From NCBI RefSeq assembly GCF_003290025.1, contig NZ_QNHG01000001.1:127780-191779 (forward strand): 64,000 bases of DNA, in the 5' to 3' direction. This stretch comes from Pseudogemmobacter bohemicus. GTDB lineage: Bacteria; Pseudomonadota; Alphaproteobacteria; Rhodobacterales; Rhodobacteraceae. Positions 18,284 through 26,757 of this stretch are shown piece by piece; positions within the stretch are counted from its first letter, which is position 1; the number at the start of each line of letters is the position of its first letter. Position numbers and translations under genes: made by a program. Under the pieces are notes generated by a model. It was not told the DNA's origin. It was given only the letters and a program-made list of their open reading frames with translations, and searched no databases.

Positions 18284-19186
18284 TCAGGTGCCGGGATTGT
18301 CGCCCTCCGCGGCCACGTCCTTGTGGATGATCACATCGCAATCCGGCCAGCGCCGCAGGATCTCGCGCCGCAGCGAGGCGCCGATCTCATGGGCGGCGCG
18401 CAGGCTCTGATCGCCGTCCAGCTCGATATGGAGGTTGACGAAGATCCGGCTGCCGCTGGTGCGGGTCTTGAGATCGTGAAAGCCGCGCAGGCCTGGCCAG
18501 GTGCGGGCCAGCTCTGTGATGCCCCGGATGATCGCAGGATCGGCGCGGCGGTCCATCAGCGCATCCCAGGCGGCCTTGCCGATGCGGAAACCGCCGATCA
18601 GCATGATCCCGGCCGCCAGCAGCGCGACCCAGGAATCAAGGCCGGTGATCCCCAGATGCTGCGAGGCCTGCAATGCGATGACGGCGCCGACCGCCGGCAT
18701 CAGATCGCCCAGATAATGCAGCCGGTCAGCGGCCACGACGCGATTGCCGGTCAGCCGCGCAACCCGCCCCTGCCACCAGACCAGCACCAGGGTGAGCAGG
18801 ATCGAGACGATCATCACCAGCGTGCCGGTCCCTTCGGAGCCAAGATGCTCCACCCCGCCATTGATCAGCCGGTCAAGCGCCGACCAGCCGATGAAACCGG
18901 CCAAGCCGGTGACCAGCAGGGCCTGGGCCAGCGCCGTCAGATCCTCGGCCGAGCTGTGGCCGAAGGCGTGATCCTCATCGGCGGGGCGGGCGGCGTAAAG
19001 GATCGCAGTGGCGGCGGCCAGCGACATCACCAGATCGACCGCGCTGTCGGCCAGCGAGGCGGCGACCGAAAGCGCGCCGGTCGCCAGCACTGCCCAGAGT
19101 TTCAGCCCGACCAGCACCGAGGCCACCGCGACCGAAGCAATACCGGCCGAGAGACTGAGCGCGGTTCTATTGTCTTTTTCGCTCAT
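18284..19186 (-). CDS. Cation diffusion facilitator (FieF-like metal/H+ antiporter)
   Basis: The product is 300 residues from the ATG at 19186. Six membrane helices are predicted. Helix 2 carries SLADSAVDLV (two Asp) and helix 5 carries AADRLHYLGD (His and Asp), which together form the FieF/YiiP zinc transport site. HAFGHSSAEDLTALAQ is the CDF signature. The cytoplasmic C-terminal domain (HDLKTRTSGSRIFVNLHIEL, abridged; DCDVIIHKDVA) is the metal-sensing ferredoxin-like fold. The substrate is probably Zn or Fe, exported from the cytoplasm. It is a single gene downstream of a repeat-bearing intergenic region. Confidence 0.92.
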   Translation of the reverse strand: MSEKDNRTALSLSAGIASVAVASVLVGLKLWAVLATGALSVAASLADSAVDLVMSLAAATAILYAARPADEDHAFGHSSAEDLTALAQALLVTGLAGFIGWSALDRLINGGVEHLGSEGTGTLVMIVSILLTLVLVWWQGRVARLTGNRVVAADRLHYLGDLMPAVGAVIALQASQHLGITGLDSWVALLAAGIMLIGGFRIGKAAWDALMDRRADPAIIRGITELARTWPGLRGFHDLKTRTSGSRIFVNLHIELDGDQSLRAAHEIGASLRREILRRWPDCDVIIHKDVAAEGDNPGT

Positions 19187-19246
19187 CGCGCAGTCCTCTG
19201 GCCGGTGCCGCATGGGGGCGCTGCCCCCGTCATCCTGACGGATGAC

Positions 19247-19317
19247 TCCCCCGGAGTACTTTTATCAGGGGAAATGCACCTTCCTCTTGACGAAAATACT
19301 CCCGCCGGAGGCGCAGG
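19247..19317 (-). repeat. Dispersed intergenic repeat, copy C (3' of the SH3 gene) with an inverted partial copy
   Basis: On the minus strand, CTGCGCCTCCGGCGGGAGTA then TTTTCGTCAAGAGGAAG begins 20 bp after the stop of the SH3 protein gene (at 19337). Just beyond it (19247-19272) a diverged plus-strand copy, CCCCCGGAGTACTTTTATCA, faces it, so the pair forms an imperfect inverted repeat that may terminate transcription. Confidence 0.65.
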
Positions 19318-19336
19318 CCGGCAAAGTGCGCCGCAG

Positions 19337-19978
19337 TTATTCGATGGTCTCACCGGGATCAACACCCCAGAGTGCGGTTTTCTGGACCCAGCCGCGCTCA
19401 CCGCCGGCAGAGATGCGGCACCAGTCGGGTTCGCATTGCAGGATGCGCGCGACCACGCCCATTTCTGCCTGGGCGGTGACCCTGGCATCTGCGCGGGGGG
19501 CGTCGCGGAATTCCGCCATATCGGTGGTGATCAATGCCGAGCGCACACCCGACAGCAGCGCGTAATGCACCCAGCCGCCGGCCCCGTCCTGATCCTCGAC
19601 CCGGCGCCAGTTCTCATATTCGGCGGTGACCCGCAGCGGCATGCCGGGACGGGTGAAAACCCAGTCGACGCGATGGGTCAGGCCGGGGCCGCGCCTTGCA
19701 TTGCCCTGATCGCCCTTGAGCGAGACATAGCGCGGCAGCGGCAGATTGGTGACGCAGCCGATCCCGGGTTTGCATTCTTTGGCCGGTTTCGCCGCGCCCG
19801 TGGCCGCCGCACCTGCCGAAGTGGCCGCAACCGCCGTTTCGATCGCGGTTTCCGTGGCTTCATCGGCCTGTGCCTGCAATGCGGGCGCGGTGATCAGCGC
19901 CGCGCAAAGCAGCGCTGCCATGGTCAGGCGTTTCTTCTGGCCCGACAGCGGGCCGTTCGTCTTTGCTGCGATGCTCAT
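19337..19978 (-). CDS. Secreted bacterial SH3-domain protein
   Basis: The product is 213 residues from the ATG at 19978. The signal peptide is KKRLTMAALLCAALITAPAL with a cut near AQA-DE. An Ala/Thr-rich linker follows, then a cysteine pair (ECKPGIGC). Two SH3-like units come next: PRYVSLKGDQGNARRGPGLT with VDWVFTRPGMPLRVTAEYE, and TTDMAEFRDAPRADARVTAQ with a second ILQCEPDWCRISAGGERGWV. These match the DUF1058/SH3_4 periplasmic proteins common in alphaproteobacteria. Function is unknown, perhaps cell-wall binding. It is divergent from the reductase gene; an AT-poor 140-bp region separates them. Confidence 0.82.
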   Translation of the reverse strand: MSIAAKTNGPLSGQKKRLTMAALLCAALITAPALQAQADEATETAIETAVAATSAGAAATGAAKPAKECKPGIGCVTNLPLPRYVSLKGDQGNARRGPGLTHRVDWVFTRPGMPLRVTAEYENWRRVEDQDGAGGWVHYALLSGVRSALITTDMAEFRDAPRADARVTAQAEMGVVARILQCEPDWCRISAGGERGWVQKTALWGVDPGETIE

Positions 19979-20118
19979 TTTGCGTTGCCTGCCCTGGCGG
20001 AGAAGATCCCCGCGCAATCCTGAATGGTCCCGACCTCGTTGCGGGGGCTTGTGGTCCGCCCCGCTTCTCTCCACTCTGCACCCAAGACGCGCCTGATGGA
20101 AGAGTTGAGGGAGACACC

Positions 20119-21105
20119 ATGCCATCGCCACGCCTGACTGTTGTTGTGACGCGACGCTTGCCCGAGCCGGTCGAGACCCGGATGAAGGAGCTGTTCGACG
20201 TCCGGCTGCGCGATCCGGATGTGAAAATGACCCGCGACGAGCTGCTTGCCGCGATGCAAAGCTGCGATGTGCTGGTGCCGACGATCACCGATCAGATTGA
20301 TGCCGGTCTGATCGGCCAGGCCGGCGACCGGCTGAAACTGATCGCGAATTACGGCGCCGGGGTTGATCATATCGACGTGGCGACGGCGCGCTCGCGCGGG
20401 ATCCTTGTCTCGAACACGCCGGGCGTGGTGACCGAGGACACTGCCGATATGGTCATGGCGCTGATCATGGCGGTGACGCGGCGCATCCCCGAAGGCATCG
20501 CCTCGATGGCCAGTGGCAAATGGGAGGGCTGGACACCGATGTCCTTCCTTGGCTCGCGGCTGGCGGGCAAGCGGCTCGGCATTCTTGGCATGGGGCGGAT
20601 CGGCCAGGCGGTGGCACGGCGCGCGCGCGCCTTTGGCTGCCAGGTCCATTATCACAACCGCCGCCGGGTGCGCCCCGAGGTCGAGACCGAGCTGGAGGCG
20701 ACCTGGTGGGAGAGCCTCGATCAGATGCTGGCCCGGATGGATATCCTCTCGATCAACTGCCCGCATACGCCCTCGACCTTCCACCTGCTGAATGCGCGCC
20801 GCCTCAAGCTGATGAAGCCGACATCGGTGGTTGTGAACACCTCGCGCGGTGAGGTGATCGACGAGAATGCACTGACCCGGGCGCTGCGGGCGGGCGAGAT
20901 AGCGGGCGCCGGCCTTGACGTCTATGAGCGCGGCAACGAGATCAACCCGCGTCTGCGCGAGGAGCCGAATGTGGTTTTGCTGCCGCATATGGGCTCGGCG
21001 ACCATCGAGGGGCGGATCGAGATGGGTGAGAAGGTTCTGATCAATATCAAGACCTTCGCCGATGGTCACCGGCCGCCGGATCAGGTCGTTCCGGGGATGC
21101 TTTAA
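20119..21105 (+). CDS. D-2-hydroxyacid dehydrogenase (glyoxylate/hydroxypyruvate reductase)
   Basis: The 328-residue enzyme reduces glyoxylate or hydroxypyruvate with NAD(P)H. The start at 20119 follows GAGGGAGACACC. IANYGAGVDHIDV, the Rossmann motif GILGMGRIGQAVARRA (about residues 152-167), and the catalytic triad Arg (NTSRGEVID), Glu (YERGNEINP) and His (LLPHMGSAT) are all intact. The sequence fits the GyaR/D-glycerate dehydrogenase group rather than SerA, as there is no C-terminal ACT domain. It may link to glyoxylate metabolism during acetate or C1 growth (inference). Confidence 0.9.
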   Translation: MPSPRLTVVVTRRLPEPVETRMKELFDVRLRDPDVKMTRDELLAAMQSCDVLVPTITDQIDAGLIGQAGDRLKLIANYGAGVDHIDVATARSRGILVSNTPGVVTEDTADMVMALIMAVTRRIPEGIASMASGKWEGWTPMSFLGSRLAGKRLGILGMGRIGQAVARRARAFGCQVHYHNRRRVRPEVETELEATWWESLDQMLARMDILSINCPHTPSTFHLLNARRLKLMKPTSVVVNTSRGEVIDENALTRALRAGEIAGAGLDVYERGNEINPRLREEPNVVLLPHMGSATIEGRIEMGEKVLINIKTFADGHRPPDQVVPGML

Positions 21106-21250
21106 GCCAGGGCCCTGAAGCCGGGTCCTGAAAGCCGGGCGTTTATGGCCGACATCCGGATGCCCCCGGTGGTGCGCCCGGTTGGTGACCCAGTACTGTT
21201 CTTGGCGCTGTCCTTGGTGGGGGCTCCCGGTGCAGGCCTTTTCCACCGCC

Positions 21251-22069
21251 TCAGGCGGGCGGTCTGACAACCATGGTCTCCCAGCCCGAATATTCGGTTC
21301 CGGTGCGCTCTTCCACCCCGACGAGAATGGGGGTCAGCCATTGGAATTCCGGCCAGGTGACGGGCATGTCACGCGACAGGATGACGCCGGGCGGATCGCT
21401 GGTCCAGTCATTGACGGTGAAGCCATGCGGCGCGAGACCGGCGGCAACCAGATCCAGCGCCAGCCGCTCGCCATAGAACCAGAAATCGGTGTTGCGCGTG
21501 GCGCTGCCGTCATCGCCATGCTTTTGCAGGCTGGCCATAACGCTCTGATCCCCGTTCAGCTGGGCCTCAACCCTCGTTGGGGTGATCAGCGCGATCAGGG
21601 CAGGACGATCCTCCACCGGCGTGGCCTGGCAGGTAAATCCCTGTACCTGAAAACCTGCCAGCCAGGGCGTCAGCTCCAGCGCCCCGGGATGCACAAGATA
21701 GATCCGGCGCTGCCCTTGGCCGGTCACGCTCGCGATATGGAGGGCGCCGGTCGCGAGAAAGCCGGGATCACCGGCAAAGATATCCTCAAGCGCATAGAGG
21801 CGGGCGGTGCCAATCGGCATGCCCCGCTCTCCGACAGTCTGCGGATCGGCCTCGCAGATCACGACGCTGGCCTGCCCGTTTTCCAGCAGCGCCCCGGCGC
21901 GGGCATTGCCGGTGCGGGTCAGCACCACCAGCGGCTGCCCATCCCCGGTCGCGCGATCATAGGTCATCCAGTGATCGTTGCCGGTATCTGCGGGCAAGGC
22001 GGTCCGGGCCGGGGCCGGATGGGCCGCCGGGAACAGGCCGAGGAGCAGCGAAACGATCTTTTTCAACAT
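21251..22069 (-). CDS. Predicted exported protein with DUF695-like and RraB-like domains
   Basis: The product is 272 residues. The N-terminus MLKKIVSLLLGLFPAAHPAPA looks like a signal peptide. Residues 30-150 (HWMTYDRATGDGQPLVVLTR, abridged) resemble DUF695. Residues 160-250 (EAQLNGDQSVMASLQKHGDD, then FWFYGE, LALDLVAAGLAPHGF) resemble RraB, the cytoplasmic inhibitor of RNase E. An RraB-like fold behind a signal peptide is unexpected, since RNase E is cytoplasmic. Either the hydrophobic N-terminus is not cleaved, or the domain has another role. The match was made by eye and needs a profile search. Confidence 0.6.
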   Translation of the reverse strand: MLKKIVSLLLGLFPAAHPAPARTALPADTGNDHWMTYDRATGDGQPLVVLTRTGNARAGALLENGQASVVICEADPQTVGERGMPIGTARLYALEDIFAGDPGFLATGALHIASVTGQGQRRIYLVHPGALELTPWLAGFQVQGFTCQATPVEDRPALIALITPTRVEAQLNGDQSVMASLQKHGDDGSATRNTDFWFYGERLALDLVAAGLAPHGFTVNDWTSDPPGVILSRDMPVTWPEFQWLTPILVGVEERTGTEYSGWETMVVRPPA

Positions 22070-22140
22070 GGGTAAGAACTCCGGATATCAATGATATACA
22101 GTCTGCCGGGGGCGAGAAAAGCCAGGGTTCGTCGCTGCGG

Positions 22141-22839
22141 CTACAGCCGCAGATCGGCCACCAGCGGCAGGTGATCCGAGGCGCGGCTGGCTTCCTGGTT
22201 GCGGAACACGCTGGCTTCTGCATCGGTGAAACGGTCGGAAATCGCGATACGGTCCAGCGCAAAGACCGGGTGGCGCGAATGCCAGGTCGGCCCGCCCGAG
22301 AGAATGCGGAACCGTTTCGACAGCCGCCCGAGCCCCACCTGCAACGAGCGTTCGTTGAAATCGCCGGCGATCAGCATGGCGGTGTCCGGCTCTTCCGGCA
22401 GCATCTCCAAAAGCGCCGAAAGCTGCTGGCGGCGTGAATGGCGCAAGAGCCCCAGATGCGCGCCGACCACGCGCAGCCGCTGGCCCCTCCGCTCCAGCAG
22501 GGCGGAAACCAGGCCGCGTGGCTCCAGCCCCGGCAGGTCGTGATGGCTGCGCGAGATCACCTGAAATCCCGGGGAAACCAGCAGCGCATTGCCGTGCCAG
22601 CCGAGACTGTCGCGGCCATGGTCGAAACGCACAGGATGCAGCCCTGTGCGGCGGAAGACCTCGGCCCCGTCAAAGACCGGGCGGCGCTGGCCTAGGCGCA
22701 GATCGGCCTCCTGCAAGGCCACCACATCGGCACCAAGGCCGGCAATCACCCGCAAAACCCGCGCCGGATCGCGTTTGCGGTCGGTGCCAAGCGCTTTGCG
22801 GATATTATAGCTGGCGATGCGCAGAGAGGTGTCGCTCAC
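22141..22839 (-). CDS. Endonuclease/exonuclease/phosphatase (EEP) family protein
   Basis: The product is 232 residues from a GTG start at 22839 that overlaps the stop codon of the cardiolipin synthase gene by four bases (GTGA). This coupling decides the start over longer in-frame options. Signatures are RIASYNIRKA, ADVVALQEADL (metal-binding Glu), GWHGNALLVS, IAGDFNE (Asp and Asn of the active site), LDRIAIS and ASDHLPLVADL (catalytic Asp-His). The fold covers nucleases, sphingomyelinases and phosphoinositide phosphatases. Pairing with a phospholipase-D-type enzyme suggests a lipid-phosphodiester role, by inference. Confidence 0.87.
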   Translation of the reverse strand: MSDTSLRIASYNIRKALGTDRKRDPARVLRVIAGLGADVVALQEADLRLGQRRPVFDGAEVFRRTGLHPVRFDHGRDSLGWHGNALLVSPGFQVISRSHHDLPGLEPRGLVSALLERRGQRLRVVGAHLGLLRHSRRQQLSALLEMLPEEPDTAMLIAGDFNERSLQVGLGRLSKRFRILSGGPTWHSRHPVFALDRIAISDRFTDAEASVFRNQEASRASDHLPLVADLRL

Positions 22840-24191
22840 AATATGGGGGCTCCGAGACGGAAGACGCCTTCGATCAGGCGCCGGAAGAAGCCCGGTCTGG
22901 GCAGGGAAGTGTCGCAATCGGGCAGCAGCCGGTCAAACCAGCGGCTGATTGCGGTGGTTGTGGCAGGGTCCCAGGCCATCACCGCCAGCTCGAAGTTCAG
23001 AAGCATCGAGCGCACGTCGAAATTGGCCGATCCGATCCAGCAGGCCTCGTCAATCAGGCCGGCTTTTGCATGCATCATGCCGGGGCGGAAGAAGTGAAAG
23101 CCGACCCCGGTGCGCGCCAGCGCCCGGATATAGGGTCCGCGCGCGAGGTCGGTGGTCCATTGGTTGGATTTCAGCGGCAGCAGGATGCGGACATCGACGC
23201 CGCTGCGTGCGGCCGTGGCCAGCGCCTGGGCCAGGGGATCGGTGGGCACGAAATAGGGCGTGGCGATCCAGACCCGCTTTTTCGCCCGGTAAATTGCCGC
23301 GACCAGGCCGTCATGCAGCACATCCTGCGGCTCATCCGGTCCGGCGGGGACCAGCTGCAACAGCGCCTCGCCCGCAGGCGCGACCGGAGGCGGCACCGGC
23401 TCGGGCAGCGGGTCGCCCGCGACCTCCCAGTCCGATGCGAAAACCGCGTTGAAACTGTCGATCACCGGGCCCTCGGCGGTAAAGCTCAGATCGACCCATT
23501 TGCCGGGTGGTGAGGCGAGGTAGTCATCGCCGACATTGCGCCCGCCGGCCCAGACGCGGGCGCAATCTGCGATCACCATCTTGCGGTGATTGCGCAGGTT
23601 GAGATGGGCGGTATCGGTCAGGTGATCCAGCGGCGAGAAATAGCGCAACTCGCCGCCGGCCTCGACAAAGGCCCTCAGCGCGCGGCGCGGGCGGGTATGA
23701 CTGCCCAGCCAATCGACCGAAAGCCGCACCTTAACCCCTTCATGCAGCTTGCGTTTCAGCTGATCAAGGAACCGCAGCCCGCTTTCATCCCGCGCCAGAA
23801 CATAAAGCAGGATATCAAGCCGGTCGCGCGCGCCGGCGATCACCTCATCGAGACCCGCCCGGGCATCTGCGGGCGTCTCATGCAGATGGATCCGGTTGCC
23901 CCCCACCGCCGGCGGCGCGCCGAGACTGTCGAAAATATGCGCAAGCGGTGGCGGCTCGGTCTCGGGCAGTGCCGGATGCGGCGAGAACCGGATTGCCGGA
24001 AAGCTGCGGCCCGATTTGCGAAACCCAAGGACCAGGAAGACCGGCACCGCCACATAGGGGACCATGATGATGAAGAGGATCCAGGCGGCCGAACTTTGCG
24101 GCGTGCGGCGCGGTTGCAGCGCCAGCACCATCGCGCTCGCAACCGCGAGGACGCCAAGCACGACAAGGAAATGTTCGAACAGGTAATACAT
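22836..24191 (-). CDS. cls: Cardiolipin synthase (phospholipase D superfamily)
   Basis: The product is 451 residues. Two N-terminal membrane helices (FLVVLGVLAVASAMVLAL and AWILFIIMVPYVAVPVFLVL) form the PLDc_N region. Two HKD motifs follow: NHRKMVIAD near residue 203 and MHAKAGLIDE near residue 372, each with a downstream Asn (GGRNVGDDY; GSANFDVRSM). This matches ClsA-type enzymes that join two phosphatidylglycerols, or PG and PE, at the inner membrane. It is translationally coupled to the EEP gene downstream. The start ATG at 24191 follows AGCC without a strong ribosome site. Confidence 0.9.
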   Translation of the reverse strand: MYYLFEHFLVVLGVLAVASAMVLALQPRRTPQSSAAWILFIIMVPYVAVPVFLVLGFRKSGRSFPAIRFSPHPALPETEPPPLAHIFDSLGAPPAVGGNRIHLHETPADARAGLDEVIAGARDRLDILLYVLARDESGLRFLDQLKRKLHEGVKVRLSVDWLGSHTRPRRALRAFVEAGGELRYFSPLDHLTDTAHLNLRNHRKMVIADCARVWAGGRNVGDDYLASPPGKWVDLSFTAEGPVIDSFNAVFASDWEVAGDPLPEPVPPPVAPAGEALLQLVPAGPDEPQDVLHDGLVAAIYRAKKRVWIATPYFVPTDPLAQALATAARSGVDVRILLPLKSNQWTTDLARGPYIRALARTGVGFHFFRPGMMHAKAGLIDEACWIGSANFDVRSMLLNFELAVMAWDPATTTAISRWFDRLLPDCDTSLPRPGFFRRLIEGVFRLGAPIL

Positions 24192-24268
24192 GGCTGCGCT
24201 GTCGGGACCAGGCCCATGCTAGCGGCAGGATCGGGCAAGGGAAAGCCGCCCGTTCAGAGGCGCCCCTT

Positions 24269-25519
24269 TCAGAAGCGTGACGGCAGGGCGGGGGCGATTT
24301 CCGCGCCGGGCGTGCGGCCCTGGACCAGATCGGCGATCAGCGCGGCGGTCTTTGGCGCCAGTGTCAGCCCGATATGGCCGTGGCCAAAGGCCAGCAGCAC
24401 CTCGGCACCGCCTTTTGACGGGCCGATCACCGGCACGGAATCGGGGATCGAGGGGCGGAACCCCATCCAGCTGCGCGAGGGCTCGGGCAGGTCGGGGAAG
24501 ACGCTGCGCGCGCCCGCGACCAGTTTCGCGATGCGGTGGGGCGAGGGGGGCAGTTTCAGGCCGCCCAGTTCGACCGTGCCCGCGACCCTGAGGCGCCCCT
24601 GCATCGGGCAGAGGTAAAAGCCGCGCCCGGTGACGCAGGAGGGGCGGGTCAGTGGCGGCTGGGGCATGTCCCATTCGACATGGTAGCCGCGCTCGGTCTC
24701 CAGCGGGATGCGGTCGCCGGCCTGGGCCGCCAGCGCGCGCGAATGCGCCCCGGCAGCGATCACTACGCGGCGGGCATTGATCTGCAGCAGGCCGCCGCCT
24801 GTATCGTGCCCCTGGAGGGTAACGCCGGTGATCTCGCGGGTGAGCCGGTCGATGCGGCCCCGGATCAGCTTTGCGCTGCGGGTCGCAGCGGCGGCCAGGC
24901 GCTGCATCATCTGGCCGGGATCCGAGAGGAAGATCGCCTGGGGGAAGAAGGCGGCGCCGGCATGGAAGGGGAGGCCGGGTTCCAGCCCCGCCAGCTGCCC
25001 ACCGGTCAACATCTCGACCTGGACGCCAAGCGCGCGGCGGCTCTCCATCTCGGCGCTTGCGGCCTGAAGCTGCTTTTCATCGCGATAGATATAAAGGCAA
25101 CCGCGCGGCTGGATCAGGTCGCTGGCACCGGCCTCGGTGGCAAGCGTCTTCCAAAGTGGGTTCGCCCCGGCGAGCAAGCCGGCAATCGCCGCCGCATTGC
25201 GCGTGGCGGGGCCCGGCAGGCTTTGTCTCGCGAACTTCAACAGCCAGGGAGACAGCGAGAGCAGCGCCGAATGCCGGATCGCCAGCGGCGAATTGCGATC
25301 AAAGAGCAGCGAGGGCAGGTTTTTCAGCACATCCGGAGTGCCGACGGGCGCCACCGCGTAATCCGCCACGGTGCCGGCATTGCCGTAAGAGGCCCCCATT
25401 CCCGGCTCATCCGGCTCGATCAGCGTGACCTCGCGACCCTCAGCGATCAGCCGCAGGGCGATGGTCAACCCGATCACTCCGGCTCCGATTATGGCGATGT
25501 CGGTGCTGTGACGCCCCAT
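24269..25519 (-). CDS. FAD-dependent amine/D-amino-acid dehydrogenase (DadA/PuuB-like)
   Basis: The product is 416 residues from the ATG at 25519; a GTG four codons upstream is also possible and neither has a strong ribosome site. The FAD-binding GAGVIGLTIALRLIAEG (about residues 13-29) with a trailing acidic VTLIEPDEPG, YGNAGTVADYA, and the C-terminal GFRPSIPDSVPVIGPS and FGHGHIGLTLAP are DAO-family landmarks, closest by eye to DadA. It lies downstream of a weak hairpin after the iron-ADH gene, so it may be the last gene of the TRAP/GS operon. In that case it could oxidise the amine, a gamma-glutamyl amine, or the released amino acid (inference). Confidence 0.82.
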   Translation of the reverse strand: MGRHSTDIAIIGAGVIGLTIALRLIAEGREVTLIEPDEPGMGASYGNAGTVADYAVAPVGTPDVLKNLPSLLFDRNSPLAIRHSALLSLSPWLLKFARQSLPGPATRNAAAIAGLLAGANPLWKTLATEAGASDLIQPRGCLYIYRDEKQLQAASAEMESRRALGVQVEMLTGGQLAGLEPGLPFHAGAAFFPQAIFLSDPGQMMQRLAAAATRSAKLIRGRIDRLTREITGVTLQGHDTGGGLLQINARRVVIAAGAHSRALAAQAGDRIPLETERGYHVEWDMPQPPLTRPSCVTGRGFYLCPMQGRLRVAGTVELGGLKLPPSPHRIAKLVAGARSVFPDLPEPSRSWMGFRPSIPDSVPVIGPSKGGAEVLLAFGHGHIGLTLAPKTAALIADLVQGRTPGAEIAPALPSRF

Positions 25520-25547
25520 GCTTGCTTGCACTTTTCGAACAAATATC

Positions 25548-25567
25548 GGCCCCGCAATGGCGGGACC
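25548..25567 (-). terminator. Weak hairpin between the iron-ADH and FAD-oxidoreductase genes
   Basis: Minus-strand stem GGTCCCGC/GCGGGGCC (one wobble) with a CATT loop is followed by GATATTTG. The T-run is poor, so partial read-through into the flavoprotein gene is plausible. Confidence 0.45.
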
Positions 25568-25589
25568 GAGGGGTTTAGTTTACATTATC

Positions 25590-26756
25590 TTACATACACG
25601 CCTGATAAAGCGCGCGGGTATTCTCACGCGTCATCAGCGTCGGATTGCCGCCGCAGGAGGGGTCTTCCAGCGCCATTTCGGTCAGCTCGTCAAGGCGGGA
25701 GGCCTCGACACCCATGGCGGTCAGACTGGCCGGGATCGAGAGCTGTTCGCGCAGCTCCATGATCCAGGCGCGGAAGCCGTCAAAACCCTTCAGCCCCAGA
25801 TAGGCGCTTGCGGCATTGATGCGGTCCTCGATCACCGGGCGGTTGAAATCCAGCACCATCGGCATCACGACGGCATTGGTGGTGCCGTGATGGGTGCCGT
25901 AAACCGCGCCGACCGGATGCGACAGCGAATGGATCGCGCCGAGCCCCTTCTGGAAGGCCACCGCCCCCATCGCTGCCGCCGACATCATATGGCCGCGTGC
26001 CATCAGATTACCCGGCTCGTTATAAACGGTGACGAGGTTTTCCCTGACCAGCCGCAGGCCTTCCAGCGCGATGCCCTGGCTCATCGGGTGGTAGAAGGGC
26101 GAGGAATAAGCCTCAAGGCAATGCGCCAGCGCATCCATTCCGGTGCCGGCGGTGATGAATTTCGGCATGCCAACGGTCAGCGCGGGGTCGCAGATGGTGA
26201 CCGCCGGCAGCAACTTCGGATGGAAGATGATCTTCTTCTTATGGGTCGCGAGATTGGTCAACACGCCCGCGCGCCCGACCTCGGACCCCGTGCCGGCAGT
26301 GGTCGGAACCGCCACCATCGGTGCGATTTTGTCGGCATCGGCGCGGGTGAACCAGTCGTCGATATCCTCCAGATCCCAGACGGAAAGATCAGCGCGCTGA
26401 TGCGCCATCAATGCGATCATCTTGCCCAGATCCAGTGCCGAGCCGCCGCCGAACAGGATCACGCCGTCATGGTTGCCGGCCTTGTAGACGGCAATCCCCT
26501 CGGCCATGTTCTTGTCATTCGGGTTCGGGTCAACCTCGGAGAATACGGCGCGACCAAGGCCCGCCGCCTCCAGCACATCCAGCGCCTGGGCGGTGATCGG
26601 CAGCGATGCCAGCGCCTTGTCGGTTACCAGCAGCGGCTTTTTCATGCCCACGGATTTGGCGTGATCAGCCAGTTCGGCAATGCGGCCGACGCCGAATTTG
26701 ATCGCGGTCGGGTAAGACCAGTTGCGGTCGGGGACGCCTTGTTTATCGACGCTCAT
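25590..26756 (-). CDS. Iron-containing (group III) alcohol dehydrogenase
   Basis: The 388-residue enzyme oxidises an alcohol with NAD+. FGGGSALDLGKMIALM is the NAD-binding motif, and VPTTAGTGSEV follows. The metal site is supplied by GMDALAHCLEAY (Asp, His), HSLSHPVGAVYGTHHG (His, His) and the preceding GAI. All expected metal ligands are present. The gene begins 1 bp after the stop codon of the aldehyde dehydrogenase, so the pair is tightly coupled: alcohol to aldehyde here, then aldehyde to acid. The substrate is probably the product of the upstream glutamine-synthetase-like ligase (inference). Confidence 0.92.
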   Translation of the reverse strand: MSVDKQGVPDRNWSYPTAIKFGVGRIAELADHAKSVGMKKPLLVTDKALASLPITAQALDVLEAAGLGRAVFSEVDPNPNDKNMAEGIAVYKAGNHDGVILFGGGSALDLGKMIALMAHQRADLSVWDLEDIDDWFTRADADKIAPMVAVPTTAGTGSEVGRAGVLTNLATHKKKIIFHPKLLPAVTICDPALTVGMPKFITAGTGMDALAHCLEAYSSPFYHPMSQGIALEGLRLVRENLVTVYNEPGNLMARGHMMSAAAMGAVAFQKGLGAIHSLSHPVGAVYGTHHGTTNAVVMPMVLDFNRPVIEDRINAASAYLGLKGFDGFRAWIMELREQLSIPASLTAMGVEASRLDELTEMALEDPSCGGNPTLMTRENTRALYQACM

Positions 26757-26757
26757 G

